Below are positions 1-7,998 of a stretch of DNA of 64,000 bases, piece by piece. Origin of the DNA: Veillonella seminalis. GTDB lineage: Bacteria > Bacillota > Negativicutes > Veillonellales > Veillonellaceae. Both the position numbers and the translations under genes were made by a program. Location: contig NZ_RQUZ01000009.1 in the NCBI RefSeq assembly GCF_003992065.1, forward strand, positions 1 through 64,000. Reading direction: 5' to 3'. The notes below the pieces were generated by a model. It saw nothing but the letters and a program-made list of their open reading frames with translations, was not told the DNA's origin and did not search any database. The stretch's first letter is position 1. Each line of letters begins with the position of its first letter.

Positions 1-69
1 AGCGACATTAATCATAACACAAATCGGTATTCACTATGGATTTTTTATATGTTCAATTTCAGTTTACAA

Positions 70-281
70 TTAACCATCATATTTTTTCTTTATTTTTATC
101 CCCGTTTGTTCTATTTTCTTTTCTTCTGTATTAATTCTACTTTTATTAGAATCTATTTTTTCCGAGGATTGAGCTTTTAAATTATTTTCTTCTTCAGTTT
201 TATCTACTTCTTTTGATTGACTACTTGAAAAAAAGCACTCTTACCAGCAGCCTCAAAGCTCTTATTTTTCTTTTTTGCCAT
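70..281 (-). pseudogene. small ParB-like partner of parA, frameshifted
   Basis: An ORF starts with ATG at 281, overlaps the 3' end of parA by 20 bases and begins MAKKKNKSFEAAGKSA. It meets a run of seven T (minus strand; plus 228-234). Read as is, a stop follows nine codons after the run. With one more T it stays open to TAA at 70 as a 70-residue, Lys/Glu/Ser-rich hydrophilic protein. A small basic second gene overlapping parA is the usual layout of a plasmid-type partition operon, so a ParB/ParG-type DNA-binding partner is inferred from position only. The break may be real decay or a sequencing error in the homopolymer. Confidence 0.45.
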
Positions 282-1051
282 TTTTTATCACCTTCAATAA
301 TTCTTTTAATACTCCTTCATAATCTGTGACCGCATTACATTTTTTATCATAGCTAAATATACTTTCTCTCTGTGCTTGTGCTTCTTTTATCGCCGTACAC
401 TCTCTAATTTTAAAATTAAATAATCTAGTATCCATTTGATCTGCAATTTGTTCTAATGCTTCTGTTAAATCTTGAGAGATAATGGTTCTTGGATTATATC
501 TTACTAAAACAATTCCATAAATACATAGTTGAGGATTAGAGATTTTTCTTACATTTTGAGCTGTATTATAAATTAGGCTAATTCCCTGTATACTTAATAT
601 ATCTGCTTGACCTGGTATTAAGATGCCTGTCGATGCCGTCATCGCATTAACCGTTAATATTCCTAATGCTGGTGGAGTATCAATAATTACAAAATCATAC
701 TCTTCCTTAATACCATCTAAGGCTTCTTTTAAATAATACTCTCTTCCCTTCATATCTAAAAATATATCAGCCTCAGCTAAAAGTGGATCACTAGCAATCA
801 AATCTCCACGTTGAGTATACTGGATAATAATCATTTATATTTGGATTGTTTCCTGCTTTTTTGTCTTTGAAGTAATCACAAATAGTAACTTCATCATTAT
901 TTTTATGAAGTAAATAAGATAAGTTCCCTTGAGGATCTAAATCAACAAACAATACTTTTTTCTTTTTTAATTGTAGTGCTGAACCTATAGCATCAGCAGT
1001 CGTACTTTTACCTACTCCACCTTTTTGATTAATAACTGTAATTACATTCAT
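262..1051 (-). pseudogene. parA: ParA-family partition ATPase, frameshifted
   Basis: The first part (1051 to about 800) opens with MNVITVINQKGGVGKSTTAD, the deviant Walker A motif of ParA/Soj ATPases, followed by FVDLDPQGNLSYLL (Walker A'). The second part, in another frame from about 834 to 262, continues with TQRGDLIASDPLLAEAD, VIIDTPPALGILTVNAM (Walker B) and the conserved tail. Joined, they give a roughly 260-residue ParA of normal length with no N-terminal HTH, typical of plasmid-borne partition systems. The frame changes between about 800 and 834. ParA would segregate a replicon together with a small DNA-binding partner, here the overlapping ORF downstream. As sequenced it is inactive; an assembly error cannot be excluded because three frame breaks fall within 1.8 kb of the window edge. 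Confidence 0.8.
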
Positions 1052-1085
1052 TTATTTATCCCTCATTTATAATCTATATTAATTT

Positions 1086-1146
1086 ATACATATCTTTTTA
1101 TATGTATTTTACCATAATTATATCATACACATCTTTTTATGTATAC
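1086..1146. repeat. paired palindromes upstream of parA (parS/operator candidate)
   Basis: Two 22-bp near-palindromes lie at 1086-1107 and 1125-1146, 39 bp apart. Each has arms of the type ATACATAT and ATATGTAT around CTTTTT. A further half copy (GATATGTAT) lies near 1151. Such repeats directly in front of a parA gene commonly serve as the partition site and/or as the autoregulatory operator. This is inference from position and symmetry. Confidence 0.45.
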
Positions 1147-1454
1147 AATATGATATGTATAAAATTTTTAATATTCTATCTAAAATTATTTTTTACTAAT
1201 AACTTATATTTTTATATCTATTTTATAAACCAAAATTATTATTATTAAATAAATTAATTTTTTATTACATATTTTTTCAAGCTGTGTATATATTATTTTT
1301 TTATAATGGATATATTTATATTTTTCTTATTATTTTATTTCGTTTTTTTATAATTGACAGCATTAGTGTTTTAATATATATTATATATGTGCTTATTTTG
1401 TTCATGGTTAGTGTTAAAAATGATAATTTATTAGAGTTAAAGGGAGGATTGTCA

Positions 1455-2937
1455 ATGAAAAAAAGTAAATTTATATTAGCAAGTGTATTAGCAAGTGTAT
1501 TAGCAAATGTTAGTATAGGAAATATTGTTTTAGCTGCAAGTAGTTCTATCAACATTGGAGGGGGGACCGTTATCAATGGATCCACTAACACTCTTACAGA
1601 CAATGGTACAGTTGCTATTGGGAATAAAGTAACTGCTGCAGGAACTTCCGTAGTTATTGGTACTGAAACAACCGCAGTTAATACTTCAGATAAAAATAAT
1701 AAAGCCTTTGCTACTGTAATAGGCTACAAAGCGCAAGGAACAAACTATGAAGCTGTTGCAATTGGATATGCTTCCAATGCTTCTGCAAAAAAATAGTACT
1801 GCTTTAGGAACAAAAGCTACATCAAGTGGTTATAATAGTTTAGCCGTAGGTAATTATGTTTTTGCAACTGGATCTGATTCTGTAGCAATCGGATCAAATA
1901 CTACAACAAGCAGCTATGGTAGTACTGCTGTTGGTAATTACTCTAAATCTACTGGCCTAGATGCTACCGCCTTAGGGTATAACTCTAGATCTACAGTATT
2001 TGGTGGAACAGCATTAGGTGCTCTCTCTGTAGCTTCAAGAGAATCTGGTTATTTTGGATATGATCCAACTACAAATACAAATTCAACCAGTTATTCAAAT
2101 ACCTGGCATTCAACGTTAGGAGCTGTATCTCTTGGAACCGATAATTATAAACGCCAAATTATAAATTTAGCAGCAGGAACTGAAGATACAGATGCAGTAA
2201 ATGTAGCTCAACTAAAAGCTGTACGGACATATGCAACTTATACTGCTGGAGATGCAGTTTCTGTTACTGATAATTCTGATGGATCTCATATTCTATCTGT
2301 CAATTATGGTGATGGATTACATCTTACTTCTGACAATAAATTAGCTGCAGACGTTACCGAATCAGATATTAATACTATTAATTCAACAATAACTAATATA
2401 GGCAGCCAAGTAACTACTAATACTAATAATATTAGTAGCTTAAATACTACCGTAACTAATATTGGTAATCAAGTAGATACAAATACCCAAAATATTGCTG
2501 AATTAAATAAACAAGTATCTACTAATACAAATTCTATCAATAAATTAGGACACGATATTACTCGTGTTGGCGCTATGAGTGCTGCATTAGCAGGGTTACA
2601 TCCAATGGACTTTGATCCAGATAATAAATTTAATGTAGCAGTTGCTGGCGGTTTCTACAAAGATAAACAAGCGCTAGCATTAGGTGCATTCTATCATCCT
2701 AACGAAGAAACTATGTTTAGTGTAGGCACTACTGTTGGTAATAACGATAATATGGTTAATATTGGGGCCTCTTTCAAAGTTGGTCAGACTACTACTGAAC
2801 GGAAATTCAAAGAACAATATAAAACAGCTCCAATCAGTACTGTTTATGTATTAGAAGATAAGGTTAATTCTTTAGAAAAAGAAAATGCTGAATTAAAAGA
2901 AACTGTTGCTAAATTAGTCGCAAAAGTTGGTTTATAA
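1455..2937 (+). pseudogene. YadA-like trimeric autotransporter adhesin, frameshifted
   Basis: The start is the ATG at 1455 behind AGGGAGG. It is followed by a signal peptide (MKKSKFILASVLASVLANVS to about residue 30), then a YadA head made of degenerate repeats of the type SVAIGxxxxA/TALGxxA, a coiled-coil stalk (NINTINSTITNIG and similar) and a C-terminal YadA anchor (HDITRVGAMSAALAGLHPMD onward) that would form the outer-membrane barrel. After the barrel comes a 45-residue charged coiled-coil tail, which is unusual relative to classical YadA. A run of seven A at 1786-1792 puts a stop at 1794-1796. With six A the frame joins the rest, giving about 494 residues. The gene is therefore either phase-off, decayed or misread. 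It implies an outer membrane. Confidence 0.85.
1476..1511 (+). repeat. three 12-bp tandem repeats in the signal peptide
   Basis: TTAGCAAGTGTA occurs twice and is followed by the variant TTAGCAAATGTT. The repeats encode LASV-LASV-LANV in the hydrophobic core of the adhesin signal peptide. Unit number could change by slippage without altering the frame. Confidence 0.8.
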
Positions 2938-2955
2938 TCAATTTTCAATAAAAAA

Positions 2956-3012
2956 CATATAAAAAAATACACATAAAATTATAATTGTAATTTTATGTGT
3001 ATTTTTATATGT
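2956..3012 (+). terminator. terminator after the adhesin gene
   Basis: A long A/T-rich hairpin begins 19 bp past the stop codon. Its inner stem is ATACACATAAAATTA pairing with TAATTTTATGTGTAT, followed by TTTTTATATG. The flanks pair further, so it may work in both directions. Confidence 0.7.
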
Positions 3013-3075
3013 TTAATTAGCAATGTTTAAACAACAATAAGGACTATTTATATTTTTTTAACTGAAATCTACCGA

Positions 3076-3864
3076 TTACTTATCATCTATATGCCAATAT
3101 TTGTAAACTGTCATTTTAGATAATCCCGTCTCTCGTATGCATTGTGCTTTTCGTCCCTCTGGATTTTTTAATTTCCAACAAGTAACGATTTTTTCTTTAG
3201 TTCCACTACCAATAGGTCGTCCGTTACCTTCACGCCAATCAGATTTACCAGAAAGCTGAATTTTTAGGTCTCTAATCCCTCTGGCAATAAATAAATGATC
3301 CTTTTGTTTCTTATAATTTCGTTTATTACGTTTTATTTGAATTCCAGCTACTCGTTCTATAAAATCAATAGTACATGTAAATGCTCTAGTTCTATAGCCT
3401 TTTAAACCAGCATCTATATCATCCATAGAAAAATGATTAGATTCGTCAGTAGTTCTTTTATCAAATAAAGGTAGGAGAGCTTCAGCATCAGCTTTTAATT
3501 CATCAAAGGGTATGTTACATTTCATCGCATAAGTCGCCAATGTAAAAATACCATAATAACGATGCCCTTGCCGTGACTTATTTTTTATTTCACGTAACCA
3601 CCAATCATATAAATCCCTTTTTACAATCCAATGCCCAGGAGATGCCCTCTTTACAATTCTATTTTCATACCAAATTGGCCATAACTCCTTAGCTTTATCT
3701 AAGGGAGTATTGGATTTACCTATATCAAATCTAAATTTATTAAAACGATCATCACCTTCAGGATAATATGACTCTAAGTCATTTATTTCCCATCTAGGTC
3801 CAGTTTTCCAAGCTCTTACGGGATAACCCTTACCTAGCTTAGAAGCTGTTCCTACAACGCGATA
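3076..3864 (-). pseudogene. mobile-element replication/primase-like protein, 5'-truncated
   Basis: An open frame of 262 codons runs from 3864 to the stop at 3076. It has no start codon of its own at the 5' edge and begins YRVVGTASKLGKGYPVRAWK. The C-terminus carries GRPIGSGTKEKIVTCWKLKN followed by ECIRETGLSKMTVYKYW-type residues (here QCIRETGLSKMTVYKYW), a helix-turn-helix-like tail that I associate with replication/primase proteins of Firmicutes plasmids and integrative elements. Family assignment is from memory of such tails, not from a search. The 5' end stops abruptly at about 3865, where an OLD-ATPase remnant begins in a different frame, so this is a deletion or insertion junction. Confidence 0.5.
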
Positions 3865-3868
3865 TCGT

Positions 3869-4138
3869 TAAATTATCAGATTCCTGATACATAATAAGCA
3901 GATTGTTACTCTTAAGCCGGGTGCTTATCACGCTGCTATGTGTTGTGACAAAAAGCTGGAAATTCTTTGCAAACGCTACCTGCTGAACAAGTCTCCGAAA
4001 ATTTACAGGACTTAAATGATTTTCTGGTTCTTCAATAAAGATACCGTCTACATTTTCACCAGAACGCTGCTTTTTCCGACCTCATTATCACCAAGAAAAT
4101 GCCCATATACATTACCACCATTCCATACCGTGCCGAAA
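3869..4138 (-). pseudogene. remnant of an OLD-family ATP-dependent nuclease
   Basis: Two pieces can be read. From 4138 downward a short stretch contains GDNEVGKSSVL, a Walker A-like motif, and then a stop. From 4060 to 3869, in another frame, reads GIFIEEPENHLSP (Walker B/D-loop), then QLFVTTHSSVISTRLKSNN, the H-loop region typical of OLD/RecF-like AAA ATPases. The long middle of the ATPase and the whole TOPRIM nuclease domain are missing. OLD-type endonucleases often sit in defence loci, and the neighbour upstream is a type III restriction fragment, so both look like wreckage of one island. Confidence 0.6.
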
Positions 4139-4480
4139 TCACTTCATCACCTTCTCCAGCAGAGATTTGCAGCTGTCTACCACATCGTAGATGATATTCC
4201 CGCTGGAGATCGCTTTGAAATAAATGTCCCTTAGACGGTGGATCTTTGACTCCTCACTCAGGCGAAGCTGCATCGAATTCATGGAGCCTTTTGTCTCGAC
4301 TACAAAACAGATATGCTTTACCGTTTCTTTATAGAAAGCAATCAACCAGTCGGGATTACCTGTTTTGTGCTTATTCTGTGAAAAAGTAAAGTTTCCTTTT
4401 GACAAATAAAGCAGAGCTTTTCTTGCCACAATCCGAAGAAAATTGTAGGAGGAAAATTTAGACGATTTGCTCCTCCCCAT
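4139..4480 (-). pseudogene. C-terminal fragment of a type III restriction Res subunit
   Basis: The 113-codon ORF contains GNPDWLIAFYKETVKHICFV followed by VETKGSMNSMQLRLSEESKI. This matches the pattern NPDW...VKHIYFVAETKGSM...LR of the PD-(D/E)xK nuclease domain at the C-terminus of type III Res proteins (catalytic D, then E-x-K in ETKGS). A full Res subunit is near 900-1000 residues, so the helicase domains are lost. The first 30 residues do not look like Res and are probably junction sequence. No mod gene is present in the window. Confidence 0.65.
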
Positions 4481-4489
4481 TCTTTTTAT

Positions 4490-5029
4490 ATGCCAATCAT
4501 GCTTGCTTATTGTTGTGGTATGAGGTTAGGTGAATGTCTGGCATTAACTTGGGATAATGTAGATTTTGAAAATCATATAATCAAGATTGAATTTAGTCAG
4601 TATGATAAAAAGAGTGCTCCTAAAAAAGATACACCAAAAAGTTTGACCTCTATTCGTTCTGTTACTTTTGGAAAAAAATTAATGGCTGCATTAAAGCAGA
4701 AAGAATTGCAACAAAAAAAAGATAGATTCAAAGCAGGAATTTTTTACACTAATGATTCATCGTTGGTGTGTACCGATAGTTCCGGAACAGGATTAACTTC
4801 TAATAGTCTTAGATATTTCGGTATTTGGTGTAAGGAAAATTTTGGAAAGGGTTCATTTCATGGTCTTCGTCACACTCATGCAACGATGTTAATTGAGTCC
4901 GGTATGGGGATTGATTATGTGAGCAAACGTTTGGGACATGCAAGTATGTATACGACGGCTAAATTTTATGATGATGTAACGCAAAAACGCGAAGCAGAGG
5001 CGATTGCATTAATGGATAGAATTCTCTAA
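4490..5029 (+). pseudogene. C-terminal catalytic half of a tyrosine integrase
   Basis: Visible motifs of the phage-integrase catalytic domain are YCCGMRLGECLALTW (first Arg), FHGLRHTHATML (His-x-x-Arg), RLGHASMYTTAKFYDDV (His and the catalytic Tyr). The N-terminal core-binding and arm-binding domains, about 200 residues in Int-type proteins of this class, are missing. The frame is open for a few codons upstream (HSFY-MPIM) and ends at the junction near 4480, so the ATG at 4490 is internal. This is likely the recombinase of a former integrative element whose cargo is represented by the fragments on its left. Confidence 0.8.
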
Positions 5030-5045
5030 TAAAGATGCGCTTGAT

Positions 5046-5087
5046 TTTGCCGATATTTAAATTCTTTTGCGGCAAAATATCGGCAAA
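5046..5087. repeat. 13-bp perfect inverted repeat downstream of the integrase fragment
   Basis: TTTGCCGATATTT (5046-5058) and AAATATCGGCAAA (5075-5087) flank 16 bp. It starts 17 bp after the integrase stop. It could be a terminator, or part of an attachment site. It lies in the 307-bp stretch between the integrase fragment and the next recombinase. Confidence 0.5.
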
Positions 5088-5171
5088 GGTTTGATGCCCC
5101 TAGTATCCATGCGATTTTCAGATGTCGTTATATTATCGGAAGTAATTTTTTATACAAAAATCCCCCTAATT

Positions 5172-5213
5172 AAGCCCTAATCAGTGTTTGGGCTGTTTCT
5201 TCGGGCTTTCATA
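5172..5213 (+). terminator. possible terminator
   Basis: AAGCCC at 5172-5177 can pair with GGGCT at 5190-5194 or GGGCTT at 5203-5208, both followed by short T-rich DNA. It is a weak call. Confidence 0.3.
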
Positions 5214-5227
5214 CTTATTCTGTCTTT

Positions 5228-5273
5228 ATGGAATCAATGGTATTCCATACTCTAAGTTTGACTATGTTATAAT
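5228..5273 (+). promoter_or_regulatory. promoter with operator-like inverted repeat for the recombinase
   Basis: An extended -10 (TGTTATAAT, hexamer 5268-5273) precedes the recombinase. ATGGAAT and ATTCCAT (5228-5234, 5242-5248) form a perfect inverted repeat at the place of the -35 box, as expected for a repressor or autoregulatory site. Confidence 0.45.
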
Positions 5274-5336
5274 CATCTGACTAATCATACATTAGCTATA
5301 TGTCAGCTAAGCTCATTTATATAAGGAGTGTTCTAT

Positions 5337-6335
5337 ATGCCGTCTAACAAGCATTTTTATCTGCGTGACAACGAAATACTCATGGCCAGCAGCAAACTCT
5401 CGGATAAAGCTAAATTAAGCATTTTATCCTCTAAATCAAATAATACGGTTGATGCTTATGAGTCTGACTGGGATGATTTTGTATATTGGTGTGAATCGCG
5501 CCATGTAGATTTTTTCCCGGCTACTCCGGAAACTATTGTCAATTATATTAACGATTTAGCCGATCACGCCAAAGCTAATACCATATCAAGACGCATCAGT
5601 GCCATTTCCGAAAATTTTAATGCCTCCGGTATGGCCGATAATCCTTGTAAATCTTCGCTGGTTAGTTCAGCTTTGCGTGGCATTCGTCGTCTTAAAGGGA
5701 CTTATCAACAAGGTAAAACCCCTATCCTTTTAGAAGATTTGGAAGATATCTTTGATGAGATGGCTAAGCTTAATTTGCCGGAGATTCAATTATTACGTGA
5801 TAAGGCTATACTGTTGATTGGGTTTATGGGTGCTTTTCGACGCAGTGAAATCAGTGCCTTGATGGTCGAAGACTTAACTTTCTCACCACAGGGTTTAGAA
5901 ATTTTTGTACGATCCTCAAAAGCTGACCAAGAAGGCCAAGGCGCGGTTGTAGCTATCCCTTATATAGAAAACGCCGAATTTTGCGCTGTAAGGGCCGTTA
6001 AGGCATGGATCCGGTATACTGGTATTAAAAGTGGCCCAATTTTCAGAGGTTTTACGAAGAAAATGGATATCCGTAAAACGGCTTTGAGTGATAAAAGTAT
6101 TGCCGACATCGTAAAGAAATATGTTGAGCTCATCGGTCTTGATCCGGCAATGTACGGTGCACACAGTTTACGACACGGTTTTGCCACGACGGCTGCATCG
6201 TTTGGTGTTGAAGAACGTAACATTATGCGTCAGACTCGTCATCACAGTGTGAATATGGTACGTCGCTATATTAACGAAGCCAATAAATTTGTCGACAATC
6301 CGATCAGTACTATATTCGGCAGCAGACGAAAATAA
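5337..6335 (+). CDS. tyrosine recombinase/integrase (XerC/D-like)
   Basis: The ATG at 5337 follows AAGGAG by 8 bases, better than the GTG nine bases earlier, and gives 332 residues. The N-terminal half is a SAM-like core-binding domain (NNTVDAYESDWDDFVYWCES). The catalytic half shows MGAFRRSEISALMVEDL (Arg), HSLRHGFATTA (His-x-x-Arg), RQTRHHSVNMVRRYI (His and the catalytic Tyr). Such proteins cut and rejoin DNA through a 3'-phosphotyrosine. It is complete, unlike the integrase fragment upstream, and no obvious element cargo follows; lexA and its partner begin soon after. Whether it is a mobile-element integrase or a resident recombinase cannot be told from sequence alone. Confidence 0.88.
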   Translation: MPSNKHFYLRDNEILMASSKLSDKAKLSILSSKSNNTVDAYESDWDDFVYWCESRHVDFFPATPETIVNYINDLADHAKANTISRRISAISENFNASGMADNPCKSSLVSSALRGIRRLKGTYQQGKTPILLEDLEDIFDEMAKLNLPEIQLLRDKAILLIGFMGAFRRSEISALMVEDLTFSPQGLEIFVRSSKADQEGQGAVVAIPYIENAEFCAVRAVKAWIRYTGIKSGPIFRGFTKKMDIRKTALSDKSIADIVKKYVELIGLDPAMYGAHSLRHGFATTAASFGVEERNIMRQTRHHSVNMVRRYINEANKFVDNPISTIFGSRRK

Positions 6336-6451
6336 GCTCTGCAAGTATAAGGACTATGAGCTATATCTTCAAATACAGTTATATATTCAAAGTGCCGTTT
6401 ACATTCATGACAGGTAAATTGGTTAAAATCCCTTTAAATCAATTATCGAAC

Positions 6452-6486
6452 AAAAAGAGCTATCCAGCCGCCGGATAGCTCCTTTA
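6452..6486 (+). terminator. terminator after the recombinase
   Basis: GAGCTATCC (6457-6465) pairs perfectly with GGATAGCTC (6473-6481), preceded by AAAAA and followed by CTTTATAT. It can serve the recombinase and the convergent LysM gene. Confidence 0.8.
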
Positions 6487-6556
6487 TATATATATTAAAT
6501 TGTCAACAAAATTAGTGGCTTGGAAAATTCTGTTCGATATTATTATTACGAACAAA

Positions 6557-6871
6557 TTATTCATTCTGAGCCAGGTATTCAGTAAACAGCTTAGCATTCT
6601 TTGTTTTAACGGTAGGTATTTTAAGTGTACGTCCCGGTTCTAAGTTGGCTGTTTCATCCAATTTATTTAATGTGCTTACGGCGTGAACCATTTCACGTAC
6701 ATCTATATGATCATTCGTATACTGTGAAGCAAGACCCCAAACGGTATCACCGGTTTTCACAGTTACGGTGCGGACATTTTGCATATCTAACTCAATGCTT
6801 GGCGTATTCATAAAATAACTTACAGTTAAAGTTAAGAACATACTGAAAACAATTAAAAAATCGCGTTTCAT
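6557..6871 (-). CDS. LysM protein, YneA-like SOS cell-division inhibitor candidate
   Basis: The ATG at 6871 follows GAGGTG; the GTG nine bases upstream overlaps that ribosome-binding site. The 104-residue product starts with an uncleaved-looking membrane segment (MKRDFLIVFSMFLTLTVSYF), then carries one LysM domain (TVKTGDTVWGLASQYTNDHI to LEPGRTLKIPTV). Size, N-terminal anchor plus LysM, and divergence from lexA all match Bacillus YneA, an SOS-induced inhibitor of septation. The promoter has a LexA box between -35 and -10. The role is inferred from architecture and control, not from close sequence identity. Confidence 0.75.
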   Translation of the reverse strand: MKRDFLIVFSMFLTLTVSYFMNTPSIELDMQNVRTVTVKTGDTVWGLASQYTNDHIDVREMVHAVSTLNKLDETANLEPGRTLKIPTVKTKNAKLFTEYLAQNE

Positions 6872-6953
6872 AACTATCACCTCATTGAACTGTACTTTCG
6901 ACTTTGTATTTAAACGAACATTACTAACGGTATATATGTTTGTTTACATGCTT

Positions 6954-6983
6954 AGTATATCACGCGAATAAATGTTCGGTCAA
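6954..6983 (-). promoter_or_regulatory. LysM-gene promoter with LexA (SOS) box in the spacer
   Basis: On the minus strand TTGACC (6983-6978), an 18-base spacer and TATACT (6959-6954) form a good sigma-A promoter. CGAATAAATGTTCG at 6965-6978 fills the spacer and matches the Firmicutes LexA consensus CGAACRNRYGTTYG with one mismatch in the left half-site, so LexA binding would block polymerase. Confidence 0.75.
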
Positions 6984-6991
6984 GTGAAAAT

Positions 6992-7032
6992 CGAACTTTT
7001 ATTTGACAATATTTGTAAATACGTTCTATAAT
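6992..7032 (+). promoter_or_regulatory. lexA promoter with weak SOS box
   Basis: TTGACA (7003-7008), 18 bases, TATAAT (7027-7032). A weaker LexA-like site CGAACTTTTATTTG (6992-7005) overlaps the -35 hexamer, fitting autoregulation. Confidence 0.7.
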
Positions 7033-7158
7033 AACATTGAGATAGTTTATGTACGCCATTTTATAAATTATATTTAATAATATAATTTACGCTATATATT
7101 TGTATCATTATTATAAGTAAAGTATTTAATCAGTATTTTAGATTGTGAGGTTTTAACC

Positions 7159-7842
7159 GTGAGACGACCTGCTACCGATATTAACTCAAAGCAAAAGAAG
7201 ATTTTGGATTATATTACCATGTGTTTGGAAACAAAATATCGCTGCCCCAGTGTTCGTGAGATTTGTGAGTATATGGGATTAAGCTCTACTTCTACGGTTC
7301 AGAGCCATCTCAATACATTAGAACGCTTTGGCTATATTACCCGTGATGTGAATAAGAACCGCTCCATTACAGTTGTAGGACTTAAGCCTAAAATGGCACC
7401 TAAAGTTGAAGTTTCCAACGATAAACAAGTAACCTCTTCTGAAACTTTTGAAATGTTACAAGCCCGTTTACGTAATGTTCCTTTAATCGGTACTGTGCAA
7501 GCCGGCCTGCCCGTAACGGCCATTCAAAATCAAGAAGCAACTGTTCCGTTGCCGTTATCTCTAATCGGTAATTCCGAATGTTTCTTACTTCGCGTACGCG
7601 GCGAATCCATGCGTGATATCGGTATGTATGAAGGTGATTTACTTATCGTTCGTAACCAAGAAACCGCCAATAACGGTGATATTGTAGTCGCTCGCATCGA
7701 TGACGAGGCAACAGTTAAACGCTTCTATCGTGAAAAAGACCGAATTCGTTTACAACCTGAAAATAGTGATTTCGAGCCTATTTATACTGAGTCTTGCACT
7801 ATTGAAGGAAAAGTTATCGGTTTAATTCGTGATCATATTTAA
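7159..7842 (+). CDS. lexA: LexA repressor
   Basis: The SOS master repressor: it binds operators as a dimer and is inactivated by RecA-stimulated self-cleavage. The 227-residue protein has the winged-HTH domain at residues 1-70 (CPSVREICEYMGLSSTSTVQ), the cleavage site Ala115-Gly116 in GTVQAGLPV, nucleophile Ser150 in RGESMRD and Lys187 in EATVKRF. The start is GTG at 7159 behind TGTGAGG. It is transcribed away from the LysM gene, and both promoters sit in the 287-bp intergenic region. Confidence 0.97.
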   Translation: MRRPATDINSKQKKILDYITMCLETKYRCPSVREICEYMGLSSTSTVQSHLNTLERFGYITRDVNKNRSITVVGLKPKMAPKVEVSNDKQVTSSETFEMLQARLRNVPLIGTVQAGLPVTAIQNQEATVPLPLSLIGNSECFLLRVRGESMRDIGMYEGDLLIVRNQETANNGDIVVARIDDEATVKRFYREKDRIRLQPENSDFEPIYTESCTIEGKVIGLIRDHI

Positions 7843-7880
7843 TATCTGTTCTGTCATTTATATTTTAAATCAAATATATA

Positions 7881-7937
7881 AAAACGAACACTTGTTTGTC
7901 TTCCTTTATTTTGGCTTAAGAAACAAGTGTTCGTTTT
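7881..7937. terminator. bidirectional terminator containing a LexA-box-like sequence
   Basis: A 17-bp perfect inverted repeat (AAAACGAACACTTGTTT at 7881-7897, complement at 7921-7937) is followed by T on the plus strand. The left arm and next base contain CGAACACTTGTTTG (7885-7898), which itself matches the LexA consensus well. Confidence 0.8.
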
Positions 7938-7946
7938 TTATTTACA

Positions 7947-7978
7947 AGAGTCCGATTCATAATAATGAACCGGACTCT
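7947..7978. terminator. terminator between lexA and dapA
   Basis: AGAGTCCG and CGGACTCT form a stem extended by ATTCAT/ATGAAC. It lies between the convergent lexA and dapA, 20 bp from the dapA stop. Confidence 0.6.
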
Positions 7979-7998
7979 ATTTTACAGTTAATATTTTA

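Noticed and set aside
1284-1454. In-frame N-terminal extension of the adhesin
   Set aside because: The ribosome-binding site AGGGAGG and a clean signal peptide fix the start at 1455; the extension is A/T-rich leader.
4016-4234. 72-codon plus-strand ORF
   Set aside because: It is opposite the Res and OLD fragments, which show recognisable motifs on the minus strand.
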